NCBI GenBank assembly: GCA_964020155.1
Contig: OZ026546.1
Coordinates: 2,495,400-2,537,899, forward strand
DNA from: Chondrilla cf. caribensis
Taxonomy: Eukaryota; Porifera; Demospongiae; Chondrillida; Chondrillidae
Reading direction: 5' to 3'
DNA length: 42,500 nt
Shown here: piece after piece, positions 1 through 11,061 of the stretch
Position numbering within the stretch: the first letter of the stretch is position 1
Layout: the number at the start of each line of letters is the position of its first letter
Translations under genes and position numbers: made by a program
Notes under the pieces: model-generated
What the model saw: the letters and a program-made list of their open reading frames with translations, nothing else
Told to the model about the DNA's origin: nothing
The model's database searches: none

Positions 1-188
1 ACTAAAAAGTTTTTAGAAGATGCAAGTAGAAGGGTCACACTACCACCTCCTCCTGGACCTCAGTGGGCCTTGTTGCCAAATTGGGTGGTACAGTCAGCAC
101 TGCAGGGAATACAAGTCCAAGTTCAAGTGCATGTCAAGAAACAAGTAATAGAAGCAACTTTGTGAGTAGTAGCTCTGACTCTGAATAA
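1..188 (+). CDS. Possible 3' end of an unidentified gene, partial
   Basis: From base 1 a frame reads through a Pro-rich stretch (RRVTLPPPPGPQWALLPNW) and stays open for about 54 codons. A second frame ends in a Ser/Asp-rich tail (SNFVSSSSDSE, stop at 186-188). Joining the two needs either a frame change near the GGG at about 112 or a splice that I cannot place. Compositionally it looks like a protein C-terminus, but I do not recognise the family. The gene would continue to the left of the window. Confidence 0.3.
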
Positions 189-1048
189 CTATACTTAGTC
201 TTTGACTAGTAATATTAACACTTAGTTTACGTATTTAGGATTGATTTTTATAACTTAGAGGCTTATATTCATTTATTGTTGTTTGGAAAATACTTCAAAC
301 TCGATACGTGTTTTCACTGAAAAAGGTTAAACATCTATAATTCTCTATTGATACGAATAGAGAGAATTCATAAGCCTATAAATCCATACCTGGAGGATTT
401 TCAGCCGCTACTGCATGGGGCAAAGAAATCTGGACGTTACCGTCTATCACAAATACGGGCACACATCGTCACGTCCTCAACGTTATAGACGATACTAATA
501 CGGTAATTCCCGTGGTAAAACTGTGCCATTACGGGTATAGACGGGCCCATCGTCACACTAACGGGAACACGTATTTTTCCCGTTGTATACGCATATACGG
601 GACCGTATATAATATGGACGGTACACGTATTAGCGGCTTGTTTTTCCTGTGTTTGTTGTTCTTTGATTTGAATAATAATGTGTTTCTCCCCAGAGTGTAA
701 GTACTGTGGTCCTGGTATCCAGCATTCAAAATGAAAAGAGAAAGATTCAGTAGGTGTCTGCTGAAAGGTATATGTAGCGATATTATGATTAGATGACATT
801 GTGTGGAGAGGAGTCCCAGTTTGAAAGATGCATGCTAAACCCTGAAAGGACTGTGACAACAAGCCAACAAAAAAACAATTGGAAATACCATATAACCAGA
901 AATATTGGCAGAAAGAATATTTGGCGGTTTGTCAAATTTTAGGGTATTGGCGGTTTTTATTTTGGCAGATGGCAAGCCCAGGTTATGATACAATAGAGTA
1001 TAGGTAGACATAAGGTAGCTTGTCAGAATTCCGTTCCTTTCTCTTGAA
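189..1048. other. Intergenic stretch with a CpG-rich degenerate repeat
   Basis: No exon with convincing splice sites is visible. Bases 432-645 stand out from the AT-rich surroundings by many CG dinucleotides and repeated short motifs: ACGGG, its complement CCCGT, and ATCGTCAC twice, near 475 and 550. It reads as a degenerate repeat rather than a gene. An open frame on the minus strand across it is long only because of composition. Confidence 0.4.
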
Positions 1049-1063
1049 GTATCCCATACAAAA

Positions 1064-1340
1064 ATCACAAGCTTGTTGACAACCTTGTTACAACCTTGTC
1101 ACAAGCTTGTCAACAATCTTGCGACAAGGTTGTAACAAGCCTGTTGACAAGCTGGTAACAACCATGAAATTGGAATTGTAACATTCTGTTACAACCTGGT
1201 CAACAACCTTGTCACAAGGTTGTTACAAGGTTGTCAACTAGCTTGTTACAACCTTGTCAAAATGAAGGTGGGTTGTGTTGTGCTACAACCTTGTAACAAG
1301 CTAGTTAACAACCTTGTAACAAGCTTGTTAATACAATTGT
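1064..1340. repeat. Left subterminal array of palindromic 10-mers
   Basis: At least a dozen copies of ACAACCTTGT, its complement ACAAGGTTGT and the hybrid palindrome ACAAGCTTGT occur within about 275 bp, usually separated by one base, in both orientations. A unique gap lies around 1,165-1,185. The array begins about 130 bp beyond the stop codon of the BEN gene. The same motif forms the array at 12,313-12,737 and was not noticed elsewhere in the window. Confidence 0.85.
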
Positions 1341-1468
1341 GTTCACGTTGTATAGACAATAGATAAATCACTGGTAAAATTCACAGTACAAAACTCAACT
1401 CAGTCCAGGGTTAACCCCTAACTACTAAATGAGCTCAAACGTGTTGGAATTATGTGAGGCCTAGCTGC

Positions 1469-4400
1469 TTATTTATCTTCCCTCTTCCTCCTGAAGTTTG
1501 CACATTTGTCGTTGATGGCATCAACTAAGATAGATCTTGGTGTTCCTGGGTTCTTCTTCATGACAAATTCTATACAAAGGATAAAAGTGCAAAATCAAAC
1601 CAGGCTTACTGCAAGACAATGACGACTCACTCAAGCATGCTCCTATGATCTGCTTATCCAGGGCTGGGAATTTCCTGCCTCCAAAGCAGCTTGATTTCGC
1701 AAGGATCTGAGGTGTAAAGTACACCATCAATAAATTTCTAATCATTTTGGTGGCTGATGCCCCGCTGCAATCAATAACTTCATCCAGCTGGGGCTGTGTT
1801 ATAACAGCACTGTATCCTTCGACTAGAGGGATCTGTTGACGTACATATAGTACATAAGTACATACTTACTTGCACATATAAATCCACATCTAATTCAATT
1901 ATCATACCTTCTTTTTCTCTTCAGGACCACCAGTAGGAGAGACAGGCATGTCCACTGCAAAGATAGAGACACCATGTTCACTTTTACAGACAGACAGTTA
2001 TTATATGTATCACTTACATGGCAGTTCTTTACTCTTGTCAAATTTTATTTCCCTTTGTATCTAAGTGAATTGTTGTTGAAGATGAGACATACAGTCAAAG
2101 CAATATAACTCAATGACTGAACTCAAAACGTCCATAATCTGTTCACTAATAGTTATATGTGATATATGTGAGCATGCCTATGAGAATGGCCCTTAAGCAA
2201 TTATTCAGGGAAGCCTATTTTAAAGTTCTATCCAATGATACAATCAATAAACACATATCGGACTCTATTAAATGACTATGGACCTTTGCTTGTAGTGTAA
2301 TATATAAACCTGTTCCCAAAATGAGAATGTTTTGAGAACAGGCTTATATACTTCCTCTTTAAGGTAGGCATGTCACTATACACAAAAATAGCAAAAATCA
2401 CCTAAAAAATTGTTTTGTTCTCAAACGTACTAAGCAACTCATCATAACACTTCAGCACCTCATCTTTAGGGGTATAGAAGTGTTTAATAGGAGAAAAAAG
2501 AATAACTGGAAATTTTGACCCTGTTAATTGGCTGTTTTTACAAATTGTGAGCTTTGTGTCAACAAGGCTTAAGGGCCCTTTTTCACATGCATGCTCACAT
2601 TTACGTAAGTGTTCCTCTAAATCACAATTTGGAATCATAATTGAGTATATAAAACATATTTCACTTAAGCTATGCAAGACTTATGAGCACATTGGAGACT
2701 TGCTACAAAACAGAATATTCCCCAAGCTACAGATATCATGGCACTTTTCGCAATAAACTGAAAGTTTATCATGTTCCATACATCGCTCTGTTTCTGATTT
2801 TTACTCGTCCATTTTTTAGTACAGAATGGGCAGTCTGTCTGTTTTAGATAAAATGGTGATTATGTTAGCAACAAGGTAGTGAAGTTTTCAGGCGTAGCTT
2901 AAAAAGATATGCTGAAATTGTGGAGTGATTAACTTCACAAAGCCATTGAATGGCCAAAATCGTTACATTTGCTACCTTCTCAAAATCTATCGTGAAAATG
3001 TGAAAAATTCAAGAGCAGGAGCAGTTTCGAAGGTTAATATAGAAGCGAATGAACGGAATGATGATAAAACTACCTTTGTAGAGTTGAATATGCTCCAAGA
3101 TTTATAGAAGGACAAAATATCCCCAAATTGATACTTTGATAACCCTGGATAGTCGTTAACAGCTAACTATACAGTGTTCCGTCTTTTGTTAATTGTTTCG
3201 CAGCAGATATTTTTCCCGAGCATGCTGCTGTGCTGTAGCAGACGAACATTCAGTTCATTAGGAAAAGTACCGTACATCAACTTCAAGTATAGCTTTTTTA
3301 ACAAAGGTGCAGCGCTATATAGCTATAATAATAAATTAATACAATTACTCACATACCTTTTTTTTCTCTTCACAGTGTGAAGTGGCCAGTGGAGATGCTG
3401 ACATGTAGGCTATAGTGATGGATACATTGCACACATATCAAAGACTCCATTTTTTCAATTGGAACAGGGGACATTACTTACATGACATAGCTTCGGAATC
3501 CTTCACTGAAACACTTTCTTTTTGTTTCTACATGTGAGATCAAAGTGAACAACATGACAATATTCAGATAATAATCCACAATAAGCTACTAAGCACAAAT
3601 GGCACTGTTCACAAGTACATACTTGTCTTCGGAGCATAGATTCCAGCATTTGTATTCTTTCATCTTTTATTCTAATTTCATTATCATAAAGGGAATCTAC
3701 AAAATGGAAATACAATAAAACACCAGGTTAAGAAATTGTCCATTGAATAGTGAGCAAGCTTCTCAAACTCACCTTCACATGCAACATTTACACGAAGAGA
3801 GCTCTGTCCACTCATGCTAACACGATTGACAACACTAGAAGGAGTTGACTTTGCCTTTTTAGGTGTAAGAAATTCATCATCCAATGAAGCATGTGATGAT
3901 GGATAGGCCAATACAGCATCCTTTATGTGATAAAATACAAGAAATGTGACATGTTGTGATATCATAACATTAGTGCAATTAGGTAATGTATTAATTGGTT
4001 TAAATTGAATATGTGTACTTAACTCTCCTGAGTACTGCCATGCGAGCTGCTTTAATTGTATATTATGATGTGATATGGCAATGTGGCACATTCTTAACAA
4101 TTAGTAAGCTTGGCAACTAGTTAGCAAACAGTTCGTTGTCAAGGTTGTTCGGCCTGGTATGAGATTGGCTTGGAAACGGCTGCGTAGTGGCTGTTGAGCG
4201 TTCAGTTTCATATGATGTGTACCGTACATGTCAATTAACTGTGAATCAATGATGTTGACTCCAACCAGTGTATTTTGTGAAGTATGTATACCATAAAACA
4301 GACCTTCTGCCTCTTCCCACTGAAACCTTCTCTTGTATTCACAATTGCCTTCTTTTCCGGGGTGGTGGAGTCAACAATCTTCTCTTCTTCCTCAATGACA

Positions 4401-6326
4401 TCAGCTGTAACATCATCGGGAGATATCTCTCCATTAACAATCTGGTCTTCTAAGTCTTTTAGTGCCTTTCTATCCTCTAGAAGAAATACAAGAACTATTT
4501 AAATCAAAATGCAAACTGTATATTGGAGGTTCTAGACATCTTTTACCATAATACGCTACAAATCATATAAAACTAAACATTTGACGGCCACTACGCAGCC
4601 ATTCCTGAACCAGTTTTGTACCTGACAGTCTTTTTGAAAACGACCTGATGGTATCTGGTTGTTAAATTTACTAATTGCTAAATATGTGCCACCTCATCAC
4701 CAAATATGCCAAGCCAGTCTAATTAGAGTTTGGTACCAATTTCCTCAATTGTCTGCCTTAAGAAAAAGGCTAAATCTAACGCTACACACACGGTCCAGAA
4801 GTACTTTGTTCATGACATGTAGGGAACATCTGGATTCGATATACACAACCATTGTCGAAAAGTTATCAAAAGAAGCTCAACCAATAGTGAGAAGTGAACA
4901 ATGCAGAGTCAAAATAATCTACCAGTAACTTAGATCAGGCAGTGTTATTTCACTTGTCGATTCCCTCTGCAGTGCAAATTCCACCAAATTAACTCGTACT
5001 AAATTACTAATAAACCGCTGGGTCTAGTTACAACTTGAGCATTCCCATACTCGTTCAGGACCTGTTTGTAAACCTGTTCAATACCTGTCAAACACTCAAT
5101 TTCATATGATTGGTATCCCAGTTTTCTCAATCTCATGTAACATTGACACTGTAATTCTGGAAAATAATGTGTGATTAATATAATACGAATAAAAAATAAT
5201 ATGAATCATCCAAATCTGGAGTAATATTATATAAATGCTATCATAAAAATGCATAACACCATTTTGAACACCAGAAATATTGCATGCTCAAAAATGGCAT
5301 TCTAAATAATGCGTGCACATGTGAATTCACCCACAAAGTTCACATTTATAAATTACTGCATTAATTTCCGGAATTACGGTATGACACAAATAGATTTCTG
5401 GTACTAAGTCATTTAATAACCCAATCAACATTATCTTGACTCAGTGTCATTTTGTCAGACATGATCAAACTACAGGATTACGGACAGCTGTGTTGAAATT
5501 CAAAGTGTACTCAGTCTTGAAAACCATTTGCTCTATGCAATGGGAGTTATGTATGTAAGTCGGGGACAAAATGACAGCATTTGTCTCATCAAACAAAGCT
5601 ATAAATACGCTTTCAAATGTTATCAAGAATACAGAAAACAGAAACCGCCTTTTAATACACGTTACACCACAGTATCGAAATAAGCCCGGGTTTCCTGACT
5701 TTTACGCACCGCGGTACGTATTAGTAACCTTATATGACTACTTACTAATACGCACTGCGATGGGTGAGGGTTAGAGTTTAGGTTTAGGGTTTTGGTTAGG
5801 TTTTAGGGTTAGGCTTTAGGGTCAGGATTAGGTTAAAGTTAACCTGAACCCATCGCGGTGCGTAGCTATTAGTAAGTAGCTAGTCGTATAAGTAAGGTTA
5901 CTAATACGCACCTCGTGCATAAAAGTCAGGAACCCCATAAGCCCTTCTCTCCAACAGGGAAAGAACACCAGAGATACACAGATGAAGCTTATATAACCAA
6001 AACACAAGCATTCCTTGCAATCCGTACACTCACGCACACACGTAAATGATACAGATAAGGTCTGTCTCCTCCAAACAATCCCTGTACTACACCCTCCTGG
6101 GTACACATATATATACACAGTACACAAATAACTCACTCGATATCTTTAAAATCAGGGTCTTGTAATATTTCTCCTTCTTCGTTCTTGAATTACCCCACTT
6201 GAAATCCATCGTCACGCCAGGTTTGCATTTGGCAGGATCTTTCGAACATACAGTAGGGACGACGCTGAATAGATTTTCACCTAGCCACTCCACTAGAGCA
6301 AAAGTCAATCCTTCCTCACGTTCCAT
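1469..6326 (-). CDS. BEN-domain protein, 9 exons (two of them alternatives), about 326 aa
   Basis: Exons on the minus strand are 6326-6137, 4476-4304, 3920-3773, 3696-3623, 3527-3482, then 1954-1908 (or 3409-3357), 1832-1631 and 1569-1469. All junctions are GT-AG and the frame stays open (981 nt). The start MEREEGLTFALVEWLGENLF begins a 60-residue segment ending KYYKTLILKIS, a type I associate with BEN-family proteins. An acidic stretch (about 64-121), a Ser/Lys linker and a short coiled-coil-like segment (about 171-195) follow. Residues about 227-322 are BEN-like: LLMVYFTPQILAKSSCFGG, a Pro-Ala-Leu-Asp turn, then ILVDAINDKCANFRRKR at the C-terminus. BEN domains bind DNA and mediate chromatin or protein contacts. 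Its divergent partner is a transposase gene, which suggests it is a DNA-binding accessory of the same element. Donor 4303 (GTCTGT) is weak. Confidence 0.75.
3357..3409 (-). other. Duplicate exon of the BEN gene, phase-equivalent to 1908-1954
   Basis: This 53-nt candidate exon lies between an AG acceptor (3411-3410) and a GTATG donor. It encodes MSASPLATSHCEEKKK. The exon at 1954-1908 (47 nt) encodes DMPVSPTGGPEEKKK with the same phases (in 1, out 0) and the same AAG|GTATG end. Because both enter in phase 1 and leave in phase 0, they cannot be spliced in series without breaking the frame. Either one alone joins exon 3482-3527 to exon 1832-1631. They therefore look like mutually exclusive exons, or one is a relic. 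Confidence 0.5.
4104..4216 (-). repeat. Inverted fragment of the intronic MITE family
   Basis: The complement of this stretch matches the first about 110 bp of the MITEs at 4,557-5,115 and 9,472-10,192, including GGCCACTACGCAGCC-like and AACTAGTTAGC-like words. It lies in the intron between BEN exons 2 and 3, head-to-head with the larger copy. Confidence 0.65.
4557..5115 (+). mobile_element. MITE copy A in intron 1 of the BEN gene
   Basis: About 555 bp with imperfect terminal inverted repeats: AATCATATAAAACTAAACAT at the left, and the complement of the right end reads AATCATATGAAATTGAGTGT. It aligns along most of its length, same orientation, with the copy at 9,472-10,192. Shared words include TTTACTAATTGCTAA, GTTATCAAAAG, and CTGTTCAATACC near the right end. 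No transposase is encoded; an open frame of 89 codons inside is not conserved in the other copy. Confidence 0.75.
5688..5936. mobile_element. MITE with long TIRs, telomere-like core and 8-bp TSD
   Basis: The 249-bp element is bounded by the direct repeat ATAAGCCC (5,680-5,687 and 5,937-5,944). Its ends (GGGTTTCCTGACTTTTACGC, complement of right end GGGGTTCCTGACTTTTATGC) continue as inverted repeats of about 75-85 bp, with the words GTATTAGTAACCTTA and ACTTACTAATA on both sides. The centre, about 5,766-5,834, is a run of degenerate TTAGGG-like units. An 8-bp duplication fits hAT-like elements, among others. It lies in intron 1 of the BEN gene. Confidence 0.85.
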
Positions 6327-6492
6327 TTTAAAAAACAATCAACGATCGAACAGCAGCTGCTCCACACCATAAACCGGTCTAATCCAGCAAAGACGCGCCA
6401 AATTTTCCTAATGCGCATGCGCGAATTCACGTGTTTGCTTCCTGGCCGGCTATCAGGATCAATCGTAATTATTATATGCGGACACGCGGCCA
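6327..6492. promoter_or_regulatory. Shared divergent promoter of the BEN and tnp2 genes
   Basis: Only 166 bp separate the two start codons. The stretch is richer in CG than its surroundings, with GCGCATGCGC (about 6,413-6,422), CACGTG nearby and GGCCGGC, and has no obvious TATA box. Both genes must start from here, so they are probably co-expressed. The GCGCATGCGC word resembles an NRF-1-type palindrome, which is an inference from motif shape only. Confidence 0.6.
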
Positions 6493-9400
6493 ATGGCTGA
6501 GAATCGATCGAGGGGACCATACAAATTGCGACTAGCCACTGATGAGCCAAAATGCCACGCGAGCAGATCAACTGTACATAGAATGAAGAAGCGTGCAATG
6601 TTACAAGAACGTGCACGTGAAGATTCGAGAGAAGTAGATGAATTTCCGCCGAACAAACAGGGCCGCCGAGCCACGGAAGAATGCGTGCTTGATCCTGATG
6701 ATCTAGTCAATGTTGAGGAAAGTCTACCATGCCCTCAGGAATATTCGCAAGAAATCCAAAACAATAGGCGTTCGGGAAGTGGTGTATCTGATGACGATCC
6801 ACGGACAGAAAATGCAGTAGACGATGAGCGTTTTCAATCGAGGCTTAGCGATTTCTGTGATGACAATCCACTTGTAAGTAGCGAAGATGAGCGATTCCAG
6901 GACGAAAGTGATATGTCTCAAGATAATCCTTTGTTGGACGCCATGAGCAGTGATTCGGAAGTAGATGATACAGATGATCAGTTCAGTGACTCTCAATTCA
7001 ATGGTAAGTGACTTGGTATGTGTGAATGTGTGATAAAGCTACTATTTTCATTCTTTCTGTGTACATTGTGGGGCCCATGGACCATCTATGTATTTATGGC
7101 TTAAATTTATATTTTTACATGTCCAGCATATGGAACACCTTTGTACAATGGGGCATTGTTGACTGTAGGAGCCAGCTGCTTTCTGGTGTCAAGATTTGCA
7201 ATGAAACATAAGATTACCAATTCTGCCTTGAATGACCTGTTAAAAATCATTGAAATGCATTGTCCGCGTCCAAATGCCTGCTGTAAGTCTGTGCATTTCC
7301 TTAAAAAGTATCAAAATAGCAATGGGGTAGTATGTGAGACTGACATCGCTTGCACCACTCGTGAATACTGTACTCACTGTTCAGCACAAATATTGGACTC
7401 AAAGTCGCCAAGTTGTGTGAAGTGTAGAGCTTGTATTCAAGGAATTTCAAACAAATCAGAATTCATTATTATGAACATCGAAGATCAACTAAGGACACTT
7501 TTCAAATGTATGTATACACATTTGTACACCAAGCATGTACTATTAGGATGAATAACTTCAGTGTTGTGTGTTGTTTTCTGTAATTTATAGTATCAGAATT
7601 TACGTCAGCCATTCTATCTCATAAGCGGTCATCACCAAGATCAACAATTAATGATATTGTGGATGGGAAATGCTACAGTAACATTTTTCATGCGGGTGTC
7701 TCTTCTGATGTATGTAACTTGACTACTTTATGGAATACAGATGGTGTACCGATTTTTAAGTCATCAGGGTACTCTATTTGGCCAATTTTTTTGATGATCA
7801 ATGAACTTCCCTTTCATCTAAGGTATACAAGCAGCTGAGTATTGAATTGTTAAAGGTTTCATATTAGTATAGACTGTGCTTTATCTTTAACTATTATAGG
7901 AGAAAACCAGAGTATATGCTTGTTGCTGGGTTGTGGTCAGGTAGTAAAAAGCCACCTATGGATGTTTTCCTTCAACCATTAGTGACGTCAATGAAACATC
8001 TCAATGAAAATGGTATTTGTTGGAGCTAGTTTCAAACAATATCATGTTTGTTGTGGTGTTGCTTTACTGTTTGTTTATCTTGGTGTTCAGGTTTATCTAT
8101 CAGTACACCAGCTGGAAAATTTAAGTGCAGCCTTTTTGTCATTGCGGGTTCACTGGATCTAGTAGCCAAAGCTCCAGTATTGAACATGACACAATTCAAT
8201 GGCCTTTATGGATGTCCTAAATGCTTACAGAGAGGTACGTACTGTAAATGCCGTGTTGGTCATTTTTTATGTCATTACACATGTTTTGGTCGGAGGTGTA
8301 GGTTGTACAGTCTCCACTAGCAGTGGTGGTCATGTGCATGTATACCCCTTCAACCACAACAAGCCAGATGGACCTCTTCGATCAGCCAAATCTCACAAGC
8401 AATACTGTTTGGATGCACTTTCAACCTCACAAACAGTAAGATGTACTGTATATGAAATTTGTCAATGACTTGATCTAAATATTGGTGTATGTATATGAAT
8501 CGATGCAATGTCTCCTATTGTGTTTGGAAGGTGTATGGTGTGAAAGGACCCTCGTGTATTATGGAATTGCCTCACTTCGACATCATTCAAGGAATGGCGG
8601 TTGATTACATGCACCAAGCAATCTTGGGTGTTGGGAGACAGTTATTGAAGCTTTGGTTTCTTTCAAAGTATCACAATCGTCCATGGTACCTAGGCCGTAA
8701 CATCCGAGAGGTGGATACCTTATTGCTGGCAATTCATCCTACACTAGAAATGGATAGGCTACCCAGGAGCATTGGAGATACCATGAAGTTTTGGAAAGGT
8801 ATGTTCAGGCCTAATGTTTTACTGATTGGCCAAAAATTCTATTTTTACTTCTCGGCATATGCATATACTGTATGTATGTATACATGCAGCTCATGAAGTT
8901 AGGGTTTGGATTCTGTATTATTCCTTGCCAATCTTGAAAGAACGCCTTCCTCTTATTTACTACCAACATCATGTGGCTCTCGTCTGCGGACTCTATTGTC
9001 TTTCAAAGGATAGTATTGATGAGGCAGATCTCTCTGAAGCCAAATCTTGTTTTGAATATTACTGTTCTGTGTTTTCTGATCTGTATGGTGAGTGGGATGC
9101 TTTCAGTGTTGATTAGTATTCTGACGTGTATATATTATACATGTATCTACTATATGCATGCACATTGTAGGTGTTGACCAGATGACAATAAATGTACACA
9201 GCTTATTACACCTTGTTGAGAGTGTGCGGAATTTAGGGCCCCTATGGTGCCACTCCTGCTTTGCATTTGAGAATGTGAATGGTATATTGAAGTCACTGTT
9301 TCATGGATCACAGCATGTGAATAAACAGGTGTGTTCTTAACTTGAAATAAATTTTCTACTCCATGTGTGGATGACACTACAGAACAGTATACAGTCAGCT

Positions 9401-11061
9401 GTCTATATGCGTTCATTGGGAAACACATATATCCATATACTGTTCCAACTACGTACACTTGTTATTATATAGTACAAATCATATAAACCTGAATGTTTGT
9501 CGGCCACTACATGACTATTTCCAAACCAGGCCGATTTTTTTGGCAAGGACCTGCATGGTTGCCAACTAGTTAGCGAATTTACTAATTGCTAAGAATGTGC
9601 CACATTGCTGTTGAATTCAGAGCCAGTCTAGAGAGAGTTTATTGTACGCACTTCCTCATTAGCTTGCCTTTAAAGGTTGAATCATAGTATAGAATATCTA
9701 TGCTTAAATCTAGCACTACACGTACTGTCCAGATGTGCTTAGTTTGGGATACATAGAGATCGCCTGTATTCGATTTAAAAAATTAGAAAGTTATCAAAAG
9801 GTTCTCAACCAATACTGAGGAGTGAATGACATGGTTTCAAAATAGTGTACCAGTACCATAGCTACGGGCATTTACCGAACTATTCCTCCTATTTCATGTT
9901 ATTCGACATCATAAAAAATGGTGGAAATGGCCACCTTCGCTTTGTTCCAATGCATGAAGAATTATGAGTGACTCTAGTTCTGAATTCTTCAATGCTAAAT
10001 ACATCATATGCGTTGAAAAGTCTACTTCAATACTTGACAATTCCTTCTTGCATGCACAAATACCACAAAATTAGCACTTATTGAGTCCCAAGGAACTGCC
10101 TGGTCTAGCTACCCACAACCCATTCCCATGCTCATTCAGGACCTGTTCACAAACCTGTTCAATACCAGTGAAACGTTCTGTTTGATTTGTACCGTAGATT
10201 GTGAGTACGCTTGTGATGATGAAGAAATTGCCAATTTTGTCAGAATTTCTAACCCCGAGTGATGCATCATCTAGTTCTTTTGATAGATATTCTGTTCACA
10301 GGTATGTGCCAAACTTATACTTATTTGACTTCAAGTCGATAATTCTTTATACTCGTTTTATATGCTTTGTCTTTGCTTTTTCTTTCTTTTGCAGGTATAG
10401 TGTTGTGATATCTGACAGTGTATGTCTTCTACAAAAACCTTTCTTACCAAACTTCAATCAAAATGAACGTGGTCTGGTAGCTTCATACTTTGACAATCTC
10501 GATGGAATATCAGAGTATGCAAAATGTAAATTTGACAATAGAATAATCAAATCTTTGAGATTCTCCTCAAAGACTAGAAGGAATGATTCATGTGTTGCTT
10601 TCAGTCATGGTTCATGTATTGCTTTCGGACTGGTTATCAGAATTCTCAGACAAAGTCGATGTGCACTGCTCATAGCTCCTCTTGATATAAGAGAGCCAGA
10701 GCACCAACTCCCACAATCTACGTGTGGGAGTAGTACAAAACATATTGTGTCTGTCTCAAGACATAGGTACGTATGTGCACTATGTTTAGGTGGTTCTTGA
10801 ATTGGTGTACCATATATTATATATAATATATATATGCATGCATGCAATTAGACTGCCTGCACATGCAGTGCAATTGAATAGAATTTTGTGATCTTGCATG
10901 AATGTAATCCTCTTATTTACTACTAGCCTTCTCTACTATACTGCAGTAAACGGCCACTTGTTGTAGTACCCATTGAAAATGTCAAAAGGAAGTGCTTGTA
11001 TATAGAATTAAAATCTTCTATATTTGTATGTAGTTTTGCTAATCGAGTAGAAGAGTTATAA
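6493..11061 (+). CDS. tnp2/Transposase_21-like (CACTA/EnSpm) transposase, 12 exons, 906 aa
   Basis: Exons: 6493-7003, 7127-7507, 7591-7822, 7900-8012, 8091-8234, 8311-8435, 8531-8798, 8890-9087, 9171-9328, 10198-10301, 10395-10766, 10947-11061. All introns are GT-AG and the 2,721-nt frame is uninterrupted. Residues 1-170 are basic, then strongly acidic. Residues about 171-297 carry PLYNGALLTVGASCF and a Cys-rich cluster ending CVKCRAC. Next come NTDGVPIF (D348), a WPI..INELP.HLRR block, AGLWSGSKKP, LDLVAKAPVLNM (D435), FNGLYGCPKCLQRG, HFDIIQGMAVDYMHQAILGV and NLGPLWCHSCFAFENVNG (E691). These are hallmark blocks of tnp2-like proteins. D348, D435 and E691 are candidate catalytic residues by position only. 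The intact frame means a recently active element or a domesticated gene. Confidence 0.88.
9472..10192 (+). mobile_element. MITE copy B filling intron 9 of the tnp2 gene
   Basis: About 720 bp. The left end GTACAAATCATATAAACCTG pairs with the complement of the right end, GTACAAATCAAACAGAACG. It is a direct-orientation copy of the element at 4,557-5,115, with extra internal sequence around 9,880-10,020. The right end is only 4 bp from the AG (10,196-10,197) that serves as acceptor for exon 10, so the element supplies nearly all the intron's 3' sequence, including any branch point and pyrimidine tract. Confidence 0.75.

Noticed and set aside
437..862. Minus-strand 141-codon open frame
   Set aside because: It runs through the repeat block, has no splice or start context and no protein-like pattern.
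2402..2677. Minus-strand 91-codon frame as an extra BEN gene exon
   Set aside because: It is open, but the flanking splice sites do not give the phase 0-to-1 exon the gene would need, and no homology was recognised. It remains unexplained.
4659..4928. 89-codon plus-strand frame as a gene
   Set aside because: It lies inside a MITE, antisense to the BEN gene intron, and is not kept in the second MITE copy.
5760..5840. A real telomere or fusion point from the TTAGGG-like run
   Set aside because: It is short, degenerate and strictly confined between TIRs with a target duplication, so it belongs to a MITE.
10605..10847. Minus-strand frame opposite tnp2 exon 11
   Set aside because: The plus-strand reading continues a well-supported 906-codon frame.
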